From: CAYTRP01 sp964625145
Lineage (GTDB): Bacteria > Sumerlaeota > Sumerlaeia > SLMS01 > JAHLLQ01
Assembly: GCA_964625145.1 (NCBI GenBank)
Contig: CAZVAQ010000042.1
Span: 1-23,830 of the forward strand
DNA length: 23,830 bases
Direction: 5' to 3'
The notes under the pieces are model-generated. The model saw only the letters and a program-made list of their open reading frames with translations, ran no database searches and was not told where the DNA came from. Below, piece after piece: positions 1-8,007 of the stretch (position 1 is the stretch's first letter; each line of letters opens with the position of its first letter). Made by a program: the position numbers and the translations under genes.

Positions 1-1311
1 GGGCGCGTCGTGGCGCCGGGTTTCATCGACACCCACGCCCATGGCGATCCGGTCGATACGCCGGAGTTTCACAATTTCCTGGCGATGGGTGTGACGACCA
101 TCGCCCTGGGCCAGGATGGCAGCAGCGCGCGGGCGCAGGGAATGGCCGAGTGGATGCAGCGCGTGGAAGAAGCTCGACCGGGGCCAAACGTGATGACCTA
201 CGTGGGTCACGGGACCGTGCGCAATGAAGCCGGTGTCGGGCTGGAGGAGAATCCCACAGAAGAGCAGATCACGCGCATGGCGGAGTTGGTTGGGATCGCC
301 ATGCAAGCCGGCGCGTACGGCTTGACGACAGGACTGGAATACCAACCGGGTTCCTTCTCCCGGATGGAAGAATTGATCGCGATCGCCAAGCCGGTGGCGG
401 AGCATGGTGGGATTGTCATGAGCCACATGCGAAGCGAGGATGATGATGTGCTGATCGATTCGATCCGCGAGTTGGCGGAGCAGGGTCGCGGCTCCGGAGC
501 GTCGGTGCATGTCTCGCATATCAAGTCGGTGTACGGAAAGGGTGGCGGCCGCGCCAATGAGTTGCTGCAGATCCTGCAGGATTTCCGCGACGAAGGCGTG
601 ACCATCACCGCCGACATTTATCCCTACTCGGCGAGCTTCACGGGCCTTTCGATTCTCTTCCCGGACTATGCCCTGCCACCGAACAACTATGAGCAGACGG
701 TTGCAGAACGCCGGACGGAACTTGCCGATTACCTGCGCAACCGGGTCATGCTGCGCAATGGCCCCGAGGCGACGTTGTTCGGAACCGGCTCCGACGCGGG
801 GAAGACGCTGGCCCAGGTGGCGGAGGAACGCGGCAAGCCGTTCGAGGAAGTCCTGATCGACAAGGGCCCGCGCGGGGGTAGTGCGGCCTACTTCGTCATG
901 GACGAGGAAGTGCAGAAGGGTTTGCTGCTCGATCCATTCACGAACGTCTGCTCTGACGGCTCGCCGTCCATGCGGCATCCGCGGGGCTATGGTTCCTTCG
1001 CGAAGATCATCCGCCAGTATGTGATGGAGGATGGCATTCTGCCGCTGGAGCAGGCAGTGCACAAGATGTCGGGTTTGACTGCGACCACGACGGGATTGAT
1101 CCACCAGAGGCGGGGCCTGATCGCCCCCGGATTCGCGGCAGACATCCTGATCTTTGACCCGGCACAGGTGCGCGACACGGCAACATTCGAAAATCCAAGT
1201 CAGTTGGCGGAGGGAATCGACACCATTCTGGTGAATGGCGTTGTCGTGCGGGAAGGTGGCGAGTTCACGGGTGAACGTGCGGGCAGGATGTTGCGATGGG
1301 AGAACAAGTAG
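1..1311 (+). CDS. N-acyl-D-amino-acid deacylase (D-aminoacylase family amidohydrolase), 5' end outside window
   Basis: The frame is already open at base 1 and reads GRVVAPGFIDTHAHGDP, the strand-1 motif of the amidohydrolase superfamily, so the GTG at base 10 is an internal valine and not the start. The HAH metal-binding pair is at bases 34-42. Further on are the family blocks GLTTGLEYQPG, SHMRSEDDD, HVSHIKS, ADIYPYSASFTG and CSDGSPSMRHPRGYGSF; the last carries the catalytic Asp region. The C-terminal GLIAPGFAADILIFDP segment is the usual closing beta-sandwich. Enzymes of this family hydrolyse N-acyl-D-amino acids to the D-amino acid and a carboxylic acid. About 436 residues are visible against a usual 480-530, so roughly 50 N-terminal residues lie outside. 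It converges on the minus-strand ATP-grasp gene with 26 bases between stops. Substrate is inferred from family only. Confidence 0.88.
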   Translation, partial: GRVVAPGFIDTHAHGDPVDTPEFHNFLAMGVTTIALGQDGSSARAQGMAEWMQRVEEARPGPNVMTYVGHGTVRNEAGVGLEENPTEEQITRMAELVGIAMQAGAYGLTTGLEYQPGSFSRMEELIAIAKPVAEHGGIVMSHMRSEDDDVLIDSIRELAEQGRGSGASVHVSHIKSVYGKGGGRANELLQILQDFRDEGVTITADIYPYSASFTGLSILFPDYALPPNNYEQTVAERRTELADYLRNRVMLRNGPEATLFGTGSDAGKTLAQVAEERGKPFEEVLIDKGPRGGSAAYFVMDEEVQKGLLLDPFTNVCSDGSPSMRHPRGYGSFAKIIRQYVMEDGILPLEQAVHKMSGLTATTTGLIHQRRGLIAPGFAADILIFDPAQVRDTATFENPSQLAEGIDTILVNGVVVREGGEFTGERAGRMLRWENK

Positions 1312-1337
1312 GACTCACCATTCGAGTGGCCGATTGA

Positions 1338-2312
1338 TCAGTTGCCGACGCGGTGTTTCCAATAATGGCGACCGGCCTGTCCAATAACCAATAGTGCGCC
1401 CAATCGCTCATCGTATTCCCGTGTGATCATGGTGCACAGGCCGCTATAGGGATGGGGGGTCAGCTCGCCGATGTAGAGGCGGTCGTCGGGGTTGTAGAAG
1501 TCCACGCGCAGGAACGGGAACCCCGCGCCGAGGATCTCGGCAATATGGATCATCTCTTCCAACCTGCTGGGCTTGGGTTGGGCCGTTTCATGGGCGTGTC
1601 GGCACAACTCCGGTATGAAATCCCACGACGGCCAATAGAACGTCAGTGCCTTGCGCCCGTAGCGTCCGGACAGGCAATAGGCCAGATGAACCTTGCCATG
1701 AAAGACGAACAGCTTGATGTCGCTGGGGACTTCGCCCCGGGAATCGAGCAGTAGTTCCTCCACGATTATCCTTGGCGGAATGTGGTGCTGGTACCATTCC
1801 ATCAGCTTGTAGGGCTGCGGTTGGCGCAACATGGAGTCGAGCTGGGCGATGGTTGCGGGCCAATCGACGGTCTCCATGTCCCAAACGGGGATGAAGAGGC
1901 CGGAACCAAAGTTCACCTTGGCCATGAAGCGCGAAGGAAGCGTCTCCTTGCGGATGTCACCGGCGCGCTTGTAGACGCCGATCAGGGGGACCAGGAGGTC
2001 CGGTCCGATGCGTTGCGCGATGAAGTCCCGGACTCGCACCTTGTCGGCAATGATCGGCAATACCGGATTGCGGTCATGTATCTTTAGCCAGGTTATCTTC
2101 TCGTTGAAAGTCCGGGGCTCATCAAGATTGAGCGGCCGGCCCATGTACTCCTGGTAGAAGGACCTCGCGATGGGGAAATCCCTCAAGCGTTGATGCGTTG
2201 CATAGAGCCCATAGGCAGCCCTCCTGCCCAATGTGGCTCGGAGTATCCCCCCCGACTTCTCCATCCATGTATTGTTCGCAGGCTTGTCAGGATTGGCGGG
2301 AGTTGTCTTCAT
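1338..2312 (-). CDS. TupA-like ATP-grasp protein (copy 1, intact)
   Basis: This 324-residue protein has the features of the TupA-like ATP-grasp family: PRTFNEKITWLKIHDRNPVLPIIADKV near residue 65, PYKLMEWYQHH in the middle, IIVEELLLD, DIKLFVFHGKV, and the C-terminal FLRVDFYNPDDRLYIGELT with the acidic metal-binding residues of the ATP-grasp fold. Such proteins are thought to form amide or peptide-like bonds on cell-surface glycans; the name comes from teichuronopeptide synthesis in Bacillus. The ATG at 2312 lies 26 bases inside the end of the upstream glycosyltransferase gene and has only a weak Shine-Dalgarno, which suggests translational coupling. It is the last gene of the operon. A second copy lies at 3294-4157. 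The acceptor molecule is unknown. Confidence 0.85.
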   Translation of the reverse strand: MKTTPANPDKPANNTWMEKSGGILRATLGRRAAYGLYATHQRLRDFPIARSFYQEYMGRPLNLDEPRTFNEKITWLKIHDRNPVLPIIADKVRVRDFIAQRIGPDLLVPLIGVYKRAGDIRKETLPSRFMAKVNFGSGLFIPVWDMETVDWPATIAQLDSMLRQPQPYKLMEWYQHHIPPRIIVEELLLDSRGEVPSDIKLFVFHGKVHLAYCLSGRYGRKALTFYWPSWDFIPELCRHAHETAQPKPSRLEEMIHIAEILGAGFPFLRVDFYNPDDRLYIGELTPHPYSGLCTMITREYDERLGALLVIGQAGRHYWKHRVGN

Positions 2313-3297
2313 GTCCGTTCAATGGTATCGTTGAGGTCGCCATGCTGCCCGTCCTTCGCAACTCTTCCAAGGCATCGCGGTGGTGGGCAATCAAACCTTG
2401 TGCATCGATCTGGCCATGCCACCACGCCTGCTTGACTTGATAGTGAAACCGGCGCCCCATGATGGCCGTCGCGACGCGCAGCAGGGAGTCGCGAAGCGGC
2501 AGTCTGCCGCGCGGCAGGTGCCCATCATGATAGACATAGTCCAAAAGCGCCATGGCGCGCGCATTGTTTCGGATGAGTCGAAGCAGGTAATCCGCCTCCG
2601 TTCGGTACGCCTCCATCAGGTGCGTCAGCCTCAGGGAGGGGAACACGCCCATGGCCAGACCAAGGGAAGCCGATTGGAAGCCCAGATCGAAGTCGTTGGC
2701 GCCGGGACTGGCCAAAGGGACGCCGACCAATTGTAGCACCGTCGCCAGAGTGAGCTGGCCGCCCCGCACCTTCTCCCGATACAAGCGCGCGACGTCGCGA
2801 CGAACGATCATGCCGGCGCCACTGGGACAGACACGCGAGGAGAGCCGATGCGATTTCAGCTTCCAGGGATGCCTGCGGACAGTCAGGTGTTGCCAGACGA
2901 GCCACGGCAGGCGGGGCGTGGGGCCGTCGAACTCTGGAGCGATGACCCCCGCGCCAAAGGCACCCAGGTCCGGATGCGCGTTGGCGAGCCTCATGGCTTC
3001 CTGAATGTAGTTGTCCGCGAGCACATTGTCGTCATCCACAAACAGAAGCCAGTCGCCGCTGGTCTCTGCGATCGCACGGAGCCGGGCATGGGTGACGCCC
3101 GTTTTCTCCTCTCGGACCGTTCGGCCACGGGGATGCCAGTCGCTGACTCCATGTGTTGACAGGGGAATATCGCTGCCATTGTCAACAATGAGCAGCTCCC
3201 ATTGGGCGGCCGGGACCGTCTGGCGCTTCAAGGCCGCGATTGTCCGTTCCAGATGGTCGGTTCGCGGATTGCGTGTGCAGATGATGACGGAGATCAC
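2287..3297 (-). CDS. family 2 glycosyltransferase (GT-A fold)
   Basis: The 336-residue protein opens with MISVIICTRNPRTDHLERTI, the N-terminal strand of GT2 enzymes. It has the nucleotide-sugar residue Asp39 in LLIVDNGSD and the metal-binding DDD at residues 88-90 in LFVDDDN. The later GANDFDLGFQ block probably holds the acceptor-side acidic residues. It should transfer a sugar from a nucleotide donor in the cytoplasm during glycan-chain assembly. The start is GTG at 3297, sharing a 4-base GTGA overlap with the TGA stop of the upstream TupA-like gene; the 3' end overlaps the next TupA-like gene by 26 bases. The three genes are therefore one translationally coupled unit. Donor and acceptor sugars cannot be read from the sequence. 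Confidence 0.88.
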   Translation of the reverse strand: MISVIICTRNPRTDHLERTIAALKRQTVPAAQWELLIVDNGSDIPLSTHGVSDWHPRGRTVREEKTGVTHARLRAIAETSGDWLLFVDDDNVLADNYIQEAMRLANAHPDLGAFGAGVIAPEFDGPTPRLPWLVWQHLTVRRHPWKLKSHRLSSRVCPSGAGMIVRRDVARLYREKVRGGQLTLATVLQLVGVPLASPGANDFDLGFQSASLGLAMGVFPSLRLTHLMEAYRTEADYLLRLIRNNARAMALLDYVYHDGHLPRGRLPLRDSLLRVATAIMGRRFHYQVKQAWWHGQIDAQGLIAHHRDALEELRRTGSMATSTIPLNGHEDNSRQS

Positions 3298-4157
3298 GTG
3301 TGTGCCCTCCGCTGGTCACGNNNNNNNNNNNNNNNNNNNNNNNNNNNNNNNNNNNNNNNNNNNNNNNNNNNNNNNNNNNNNNNNNNNNNNNNNNNNNNNN
3401 NNNNNNNNNNNNNNNNNNNNTCGATCATCTGGTCCAGACATGGCGGTTGAAGCGTCGGGCGGAAGGGATGCCGGTCGTACTGCACGGGTAAAGGCGACCA
3501 ATCAAGACTGTAGAACGTGCGCGTCTGTTCCGTGTACCGGCCGCCGACATGGTAGAGAAGCTCCACTCGGCCGTCGAATACATAGAACTTGTAGTCGCCC
3601 GGAACTTGCCCATCCGGTTCCAGCATGAGATTTTCGATAACGATATGCGGCGTTGCCTGATGATGGTACCACTCCATCAACTTGTAGGCTTGTGGCTCGC
3701 GGCTCCATTGGCGCAATTGTGCGATGAAACTTTCCCAATCCAGTGCGTTCTTGTCGCGTACAATGATGTTCCTGCCAGTGCCGGTGCTGAGCTTGGCGAT
3801 GAACTGGTCGGGCAAATCCTCCCGCCGGATCGCGGAGGCGGACTCATGTATCCCCACGAGAGGGACCAACTTATCCTCCCCCACCCGGTCGGCGATCCAC
3901 TTCCGTGCGGTGACCTTGTTGGTGACGATGGGAAGAAGTGGGTTCCGGTCGTGCAACTTGAGCCACATTATCTTGTCATTGAATGTGCCAGGATTCCGAA
4001 GGTTGAGGGCACGGCCGGTATTCTCCCTGAAGAGGGTCGCGGCTGCCGGATAGCCCGAGCTTCGCTGCCACGCCTCGTACAAGGCGAAAGCACGCCGTCT
4101 TCCCAGGAGGGCGCGGGCGGGAAGAGCCAAGGATCGGAACCACGTTTCGACGGGCAC
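3294..4157 (-). CDS. TupA-like ATP-grasp protein (copy 2, interrupted by an assembly gap)
   Basis: The N-terminal 245 residues align along their length with the copy at 1338-2312 at close to half identity by eye, sharing TFNDKIMWLKLHDRNPLLPIV, YKLMEWYHHQ and DYKFYVFDGRVELLYHVGGRY. The start is GTG at 4157. A 100-N gap (3321-3420) falls right after LDQMI; only eight residues plus TGA follow it. In copy 1 the equivalent point is followed by 69 residues containing the ATP/metal motif FLRVDFYNPDD, so that part is missing here. The bases on both sides are in frame if the gap is exactly 100, but the homologue predicts about 180 missing bases. The TGA overlaps the GTG of the glycosyltransferase. Family call is firm; whether the C-terminus is intact is unknown. 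Confidence 0.8.
   Translation of the reverse strand: MPVETWFRSLALPARALLGRRRAFALYEAWQRSSGYPAAATLFRENTGRALNLRNPGTFNDKIMWLKLHDRNPLLPIVTNKVTARKWIADRVGEDKLVPLVGIHESASAIRREDLPDQFIAKLSTGTGRNIIVRDKNALDWESFIAQLRQWSREPQAYKLMEWYHHQATPHIVIENLMLEPDGQVPGDYKFYVFDGRVELLYHVGGRYTEQTRTFYSLDWSPLPVQYDRHPFRPTLQPPCLDQMIXXXXXXXXXXXXXXXXXXXXXXXXXXXXXXXXXXRDQRRAHT
3321..3420. other. assembly gap, 100 N
   Basis: One hundred N inside the second TupA-like gene. The round length is typical of a placeholder of unknown size. Comparison with the paralogue at 1338-2312 suggests that about 180 bases are really missing. Confidence 0.95.
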
Positions 4158-4213
4158 AATCCTGCCGCCGGTCTGATGTCGGTTGAGCAGTTCAGGCTCG
4201 GGACGAGTGCGTC

Positions 4214-5339
4214 CTACTCCTCCTCGTCACTCTCCCACTCCCCCGCGCCGGTCTTGCCACCGGCTCTGGGCCAGTCGGGCGATTGCAGGGCGACTGCAAG
4301 CATGCCGACAAACGCGAGGCCGATAGTGGGAATGCGCAGGTGAAAGTCCACCGCCGCGTGCAGCATCACCGCGGTGCATCCGGCCCATGCGGCGCGGCAG
4401 AGGCGGCGACGCTCCCAGCTCATCAGACTCCTGCGTCGCCAATCCGCGACGAGCGAGCGCAGGATCAGGAACCCGAGAACAATGATCACGATGATTCCCA
4501 GNNNNNNNNNNNNNNNNNNNNNNNNNNNNNNNNNNNNNNNNNNNNNNNNNNNNNNNNNNNNNNNNNNNNNNNNNNNNNNNNNNNNNNNNNNNNNNNNNNN
4601 NTGCCCCGCCGCCGAGCAGGATCATCAGCATCGTGCGCCAATCAGACGACATTGACTGATAACCCAGCGACCGGTCCTTCCACCCATCATGCACCAGGAT
4701 GGCAAAGGCGGGAAGTCCCAGGATGATCGCCGCGGCAGAGTGATTGGGGTTGTAAATGGCTCCGCTGACACGTCCCGTGGTACCAGCCGAGGAAAGAGCC
4801 AGCAATCCCTCCAGGACCGAAAAGCCCGCCACCACCCACAGGAACAAGCGGCCGGAACGCCCCCGCGAGGCGGGCATGGCAACCCCAATGAAGAAGAACA
4901 ACGCCGCGACCATTTGGTCCCAGGAACGCAAGGCGCGCTCCGGCACATGGGCCAGAGGGACACGGTCGGGGGCTTCCATCCCCACCGAACGAAGCGTCTC
5001 CAGAGAGGCCTTCCACTCCGGTTGAAGAGATTCCACCAATGAGGCTGGCAGGGGAATCAACTGCAGCCCGCAGACTGCCGTGATGCCCACGAACAGTAGA
5101 GTGACGAGCCGCAATGTGCGCCGCTCCGGTCCGTCCCAACGCCCTGCCACCCATCCGAGGATACCCCATGCTCCCAGAATGGCGCAGCCGATCCACGCGA
5201 GGCTTCGCCAATCGGGATTGTCAACGTAGGCGTTTGTGGGGACTCCGCCAAGCAGGATAATACCGGCAAGAATGATCGCCAGACTGTCGCCAATGACTAT
5301 CCAACGCGGGCTGGAGGCATATCGCGATCGCGGGATCAT
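4214..5339 (-). CDS. O-antigen ligase / polymerase-like membrane protein (Wzy_C type), split by an assembly gap
   Basis: Before the gap, 246 codons (5339-4602) encode about seven membrane segments and the loop motif GAIYNPNHSAAAIILGLP (residues 193-210), characteristic of O-antigen ligase family proteins. After the gap, 96 codons including the stop (4501-4214) read LGIIVIIVLGFLILRSLV, then HAAVDFHLRIPTIGLAFVGML, the usual last helices of the same family, ending in an acidic tail ESDEEE. The two halves are in different frames only because 100 is not a multiple of three. The conserved SRG, glycine-rich and HN(D)-containing loop normally between them is absent and must lie in the gap. Such proteins join or polymerise lipid-linked glycans on the periplasmic side of the inner membrane. 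The ATG overlaps the TGA of the upstream TPR gene (ATGA). Confidence 0.78.
4502..4601. other. assembly gap, 100 N
   Basis: One hundred N inside the O-antigen-ligase-like gene. The coding frames on the two sides agree only if the true gap is a multiple of three, so 100 is not the real length. Family architecture suggests a few hundred missing bases. Confidence 0.95.
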
Positions 5340-6763
5340 TGGTCCTCCTCTTCGGAGTCTTCAGGGGAGGATTCATCGACAGTGTCATCCGTTGACTCTT
5401 CCACATCTTCAATCTGGGTGACAACCGGCCGCGTCTCGATTTCAATCGATTGAATGATCAGTTCCGCTTCGGAATCAAAGATACTACGGGCGCGGGTACG
5501 ATCGAGTTGAAAAGTAATGACACGCGAAGTGCTCTCCGCGGGGATCTTCAAAGATAGCGTCTGGTAGAGATCAGTCCGCAGATCGGTGACGTTGCTTTCA
5601 ATCCGCTGGCGCCCACCGATCGCCACAATCTTGGCAGCAGAGCGGTCGCTGGGAACCGCGCGAACGCGCACGGTCAGGGTAAGCTCCTCATCGGCAGGCA
5701 ACGGCATCCGATAGAACGGCCACCGCGAATGCCGACGGCTTTCATCAGGTGTGTCGCGGTACTGAATGATGAGTGCCGGGAACTGCGAGCCGGTCTGACC
5801 GGCCAAGCCTGGTTCATCGGCGACCCGGTTGCGCAAGATAACCCAGTTCTCCTTGGGAGGTCCTTGCCATCCCACCGCGAGAGGTGTTTGTGAGAAGGCC
5901 AGCTCGAAGGACTGGAAATCCGGCGGGAAGCGTGGCACGTCTGGCGCATCCGGACGCTCAAGGCGCCATACGCGCTCAATCTGGTCCAGCAGGCGCGCAT
6001 CCACGGCGTGGCGCGACGCGACAACGCGCAGCGGCCGGCTTTGCCGCAGCCGCTCCGGAGGGATGGCCATGAGCAGCTCGCGGCACTGTGCCTGGTTGTC
6101 GATCTTGAGGAGATCCAGAAGCTCGATCATCTCGCCGTCGGAGAGCGAGCCGCCCTCGAGCCGGGTGAAGATCTCCGCGCGGGGCCAACCCGCACGCATC
6201 AACTCGCGAGCGGCGTCAGCCCGCTCGCGATGCCCCAGGCGCGCAATCTGGGCTGCCAGGATGCCGGCGCGGCTCCTCTCGCCTATCAGGGTCCAAAGGC
6301 GAATCGCCCCAAGGCGCTGCAGGGGATAGTTGGGATCCAGCTCATCGGCACGTGCCAGGGCCGTACGCGCCTGCGCCTCCTGGCCGGAAAAGAAGAGGTG
6401 CGTGGCCAGAATCACCCACAATTGGGATTCCAAGGGCCGGTTGTGCAGGGCACGCGCGGCCCAGATCGCCGCTTGGGCATCATCGGGCGGGAAGAAGATC
6501 ACGCCGTGCATGGATGCCATTAGCAACTTCGGTTCGGCGGCGTCGGGGACCTTCAGATCCTCCCCCTGGGCCTTCATCAACTCGTAGAGCTCGTACTCGC
6601 GGTCCTCATACTCGAGAAACGCCCCCAAGTTGCGCGTTCGGGTCCAGGTGGAATGGGCCCACAATGCGCTGGCGGCGACGGCCACCAAGCCGACGAGCAG
6701 ACGGAGATAAAGGAATGGGCTGCGGGGATTCAAATGCGGGGGTCGCGCCTCCCCTGATCTCAA
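5336..6763 (-). CDS. membrane-anchored TPR-type protein of the polysaccharide operon
   Basis: A 475-residue protein with one N-terminal membrane segment (YLRLLVGLVAVAASALWAHS, about residues 19-38), then an alpha-helical repeat stretch to about residue 240 with TPR-like units such as AAIWAARALHNRPLESQLWVILATHLFFSGQEAQARTALARADELDPNYP. A beta-rich domain follows (about 260-445, resembling a carbohydrate- or ligand-binding sandwich), then a strongly acidic tail. It should sit on the periplasmic side and scaffold glycan assembly; no enzyme motif is visible. The longest start is TTG at 6763, which has no Shine-Dalgarno. An internal TTG at 6733 keeps the membrane anchor and lies 14 bases after AGGGGAGG (6755-6748), so the true start is uncertain. 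First gene of the operon; its stop overlaps the next start by ATGA. Exact family not recognised. Confidence 0.72.
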   Translation of the reverse strand: MRSGEARPPHLNPRSPFLYLRLLVGLVAVAASALWAHSTWTRTRNLGAFLEYEDREYELYELMKAQGEDLKVPDAAEPKLLMASMHGVIFFPPDDAQAAIWAARALHNRPLESQLWVILATHLFFSGQEAQARTALARADELDPNYPLQRLGAIRLWTLIGERSRAGILAAQIARLGHRERADAARELMRAGWPRAEIFTRLEGGSLSDGEMIELLDLLKIDNQAQCRELLMAIPPERLRQSRPLRVVASRHAVDARLLDQIERVWRLERPDAPDVPRFPPDFQSFELAFSQTPLAVGWQGPPKENWVILRNRVADEPGLAGQTGSQFPALIIQYRDTPDESRRHSRWPFYRMPLPADEELTLTVRVRAVPSDRSAAKIVAIGGRQRIESNVTDLRTDLYQTLSLKIPAESTSRVITFQLDRTRARSIFDSEAELIIQSIEIETRPVVTQIEDVEESTDDTVDESSPEDSEEEDQ

Positions 6764-6780
6764 GACGACTGAGAATCAAA

Positions 6781-6812
6781 AGCCGCCCTCAGACCTATGT
6801 CCGAAGGCGGCT
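6781..6812 (-). terminator. intrinsic terminator or attenuator after the FecR-like gene
   Basis: Read on the minus strand, AGCCGCC pairs with GGCGGCT. The stem continues inward through TTCGGAC / GGTCTGAG with two G-U pairs, giving about 14 base pairs closed by the four-base loop ATAG, followed at once by TTTGATT. The two wobble pairs form only in minus-strand RNA (they would be A-C mismatches in plus-strand RNA), which fixes the direction. It lies 43 bases after the FecR-like stop and only 17 bases before the longest start of the next gene. Confidence 0.8.
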
Positions 6813-6855
6813 GTGGTCAATCAGTGGCCCTTCCGACCTGCGGAAGCCCGTGCGA

Positions 6856-7731
6856 TTAACGACGAGGCCTCGGCGGACGATCACCCGGCTCGGTCACGAA
6901 ACTCGACACGGGCTGGGTCAGGTCATACGTATCCAAGTCCTTCGCGACTGCGCCGTTATCCGTGGGCAATTGGAAGCCTGGCAGCTCGCCAGCCAGTCCC
7001 GGGCCCCCACCAAGAGGAGCGATCGGGCCAATTGGACCGTCCGCCCGCGGTGCGGGAGACACCGAATCCGGCAAACCCGCGACGGTAGTCGGCAAGGCAT
7101 CTGCCACTGTCGTCGGAGCTGCTGAAGGCGCCGCGTAGACGAATACATCCGGGCGGCTGGCAACACCACCCGCAATAATCCCGGCAGGGATCAGGCTCTG
7201 GGTGGATGTGGAAACCAGCATGGCCGAGGATGGTGATGGAGCGTGAATGCTTGCTACGCGGCTCGCCGACGAATCACTCACGGCAAACTGGCCGCGCAAG
7301 GAACGCGCAGCCACCGTGCGCTCATCGGGGCTAGCCACCACCAAGCTGGAGGCTCCCACCTCGTTCTCGGTCCGTGTGAAGCGGTATTCGCCGCTCTCAA
7401 CGACCATTTCGCTCCCCTCGGGGAACGAGACCACGGCTTCTCCGGAGTGAACGCGGACGGCATTTTCGGACGGGAACGAGACTACACCGTTCCGCACGAC
7501 AACGGCGGAGCCGTTGACCATGCGGATGCGAACCTCACTTTCGCGAGTCGCAACGCGGTCAGCGTCATTGAGCAGTACGGGCGTTTGCGCGCGGGCGACC
7601 ACAGTTTCGTTCACGCCGCGCACGACCGTATAGCTGCCTTCCCGTGTCTCCGCGATTCCAATCATTCCGGCCGATGCCAGAACAGGAGTCGCCACAGTCA
7701 GAAGCGTCAGGACGTGCCATCGCTTTCTCAA
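6856..7731 (-). CDS. secreted FecR-like domain protein with a proline-rich tail
   Basis: The protein begins with a Sec signal peptide (RKRWHVLTLLTVATPVLASAG). A beta-rich region of about 40-150 residues follows with repeating strand patterns (LLNDADRVATRESEVRIRMVNGSAVVVRNG, then VRVHSGEAVVSFPEGSEMVVESG) like the periplasmic FecR domain. The last 100 residues are low-complexity, rich in Pro, Ala and Gly, and end in PPRPRR. It probably acts in the periplasm or at the surface beside the glycan operon; no cytoplasmic anti-sigma region or sigma-factor gene is present, so it is not a classical FecR regulator. I place the start at TTG 7731 because GGGAG (7744-7740) is 8 bases upstream; a TTG two codons earlier (7737) would sit almost on the Shine-Dalgarno. 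The family call is moderate. Confidence 0.6.
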   Translation of the reverse strand: MRKRWHVLTLLTVATPVLASAGMIGIAETREGSYTVVRGVNETVVARAQTPVLLNDADRVATRESEVRIRMVNGSAVVVRNGVVSFPSENAVRVHSGEAVVSFPEGSEMVVESGEYRFTRTENEVGASSLVVASPDERTVAARSLRGQFAVSDSSASRVASIHAPSPSSAMLVSTSTQSLIPAGIIAGGVASRPDVFVYAAPSAAPTTVADALPTTVAGLPDSVSPAPRADGPIGPIAPLGGGPGLAGELPGFQLPTDNGAVAKDLDTYDLTQPVSSFVTEPGDRPPRPRR

Positions 7732-7869
7732 GATCAACTCTCCCTGTGGAACCTTGGCACCAATACCTGCAAGTTACCCTACGTGCGCCACTCAACCAAC
7801 CCGCCGATGTGTCGTCAAGCCGTAAATTTCGCAGCCTGCGAATTGGTCGGCACACCTCCCACCACCCAT

Positions 7870-7888
7870 TGAAACCATGGAACTTACT
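7870..7888 (+). repeat. 19-bp direct repeat, left copy at the gap edge
   Basis: TGAAACCATGGAACTTACT ends exactly where the N run begins. The identical sequence starts exactly where it stops. This is the pattern of two contigs with overlapping ends that were scaffolded without being merged. Confidence 0.95.
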
Positions 7889-7988
7889 NNNNNNNNNNNN
7901 NNNNNNNNNNNNNNNNNNNNNNNNNNNNNNNNNNNNNNNNNNNNNNNNNNNNNNNNNNNNNNNNNNNNNNNNNNNNNNNNNNNNNNNN
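7889..7988. other. assembly gap, 100 N (probably a false gap)
   Basis: One hundred N between two identical 19-bp ends. The flanks probably overlap, so the real distance is likely to be zero or negative rather than 100. Confidence 0.95.
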
Positions 7989-8007
7989 TGAAACCATGGA
8001 ACTTACT
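7989..8007 (+). repeat. 19-bp direct repeat, right copy at the gap edge
   Basis: Identical to 7870-7888 over all 19 bases, starting with the first base after the N run. Confidence 0.95.

Noticed and set aside
10..12. GTG at base 10 as the start of the deacylase
   Set aside because: The frame is open upstream and already inside the conserved G-x-VVAPGFID motif, so the gene is truncated by the window edge.
3549..4343. 264-codon plus-strand open frame
   Set aside because: It is antisense to the second TupA-like gene and the ligase C-terminus, both supported by homology.
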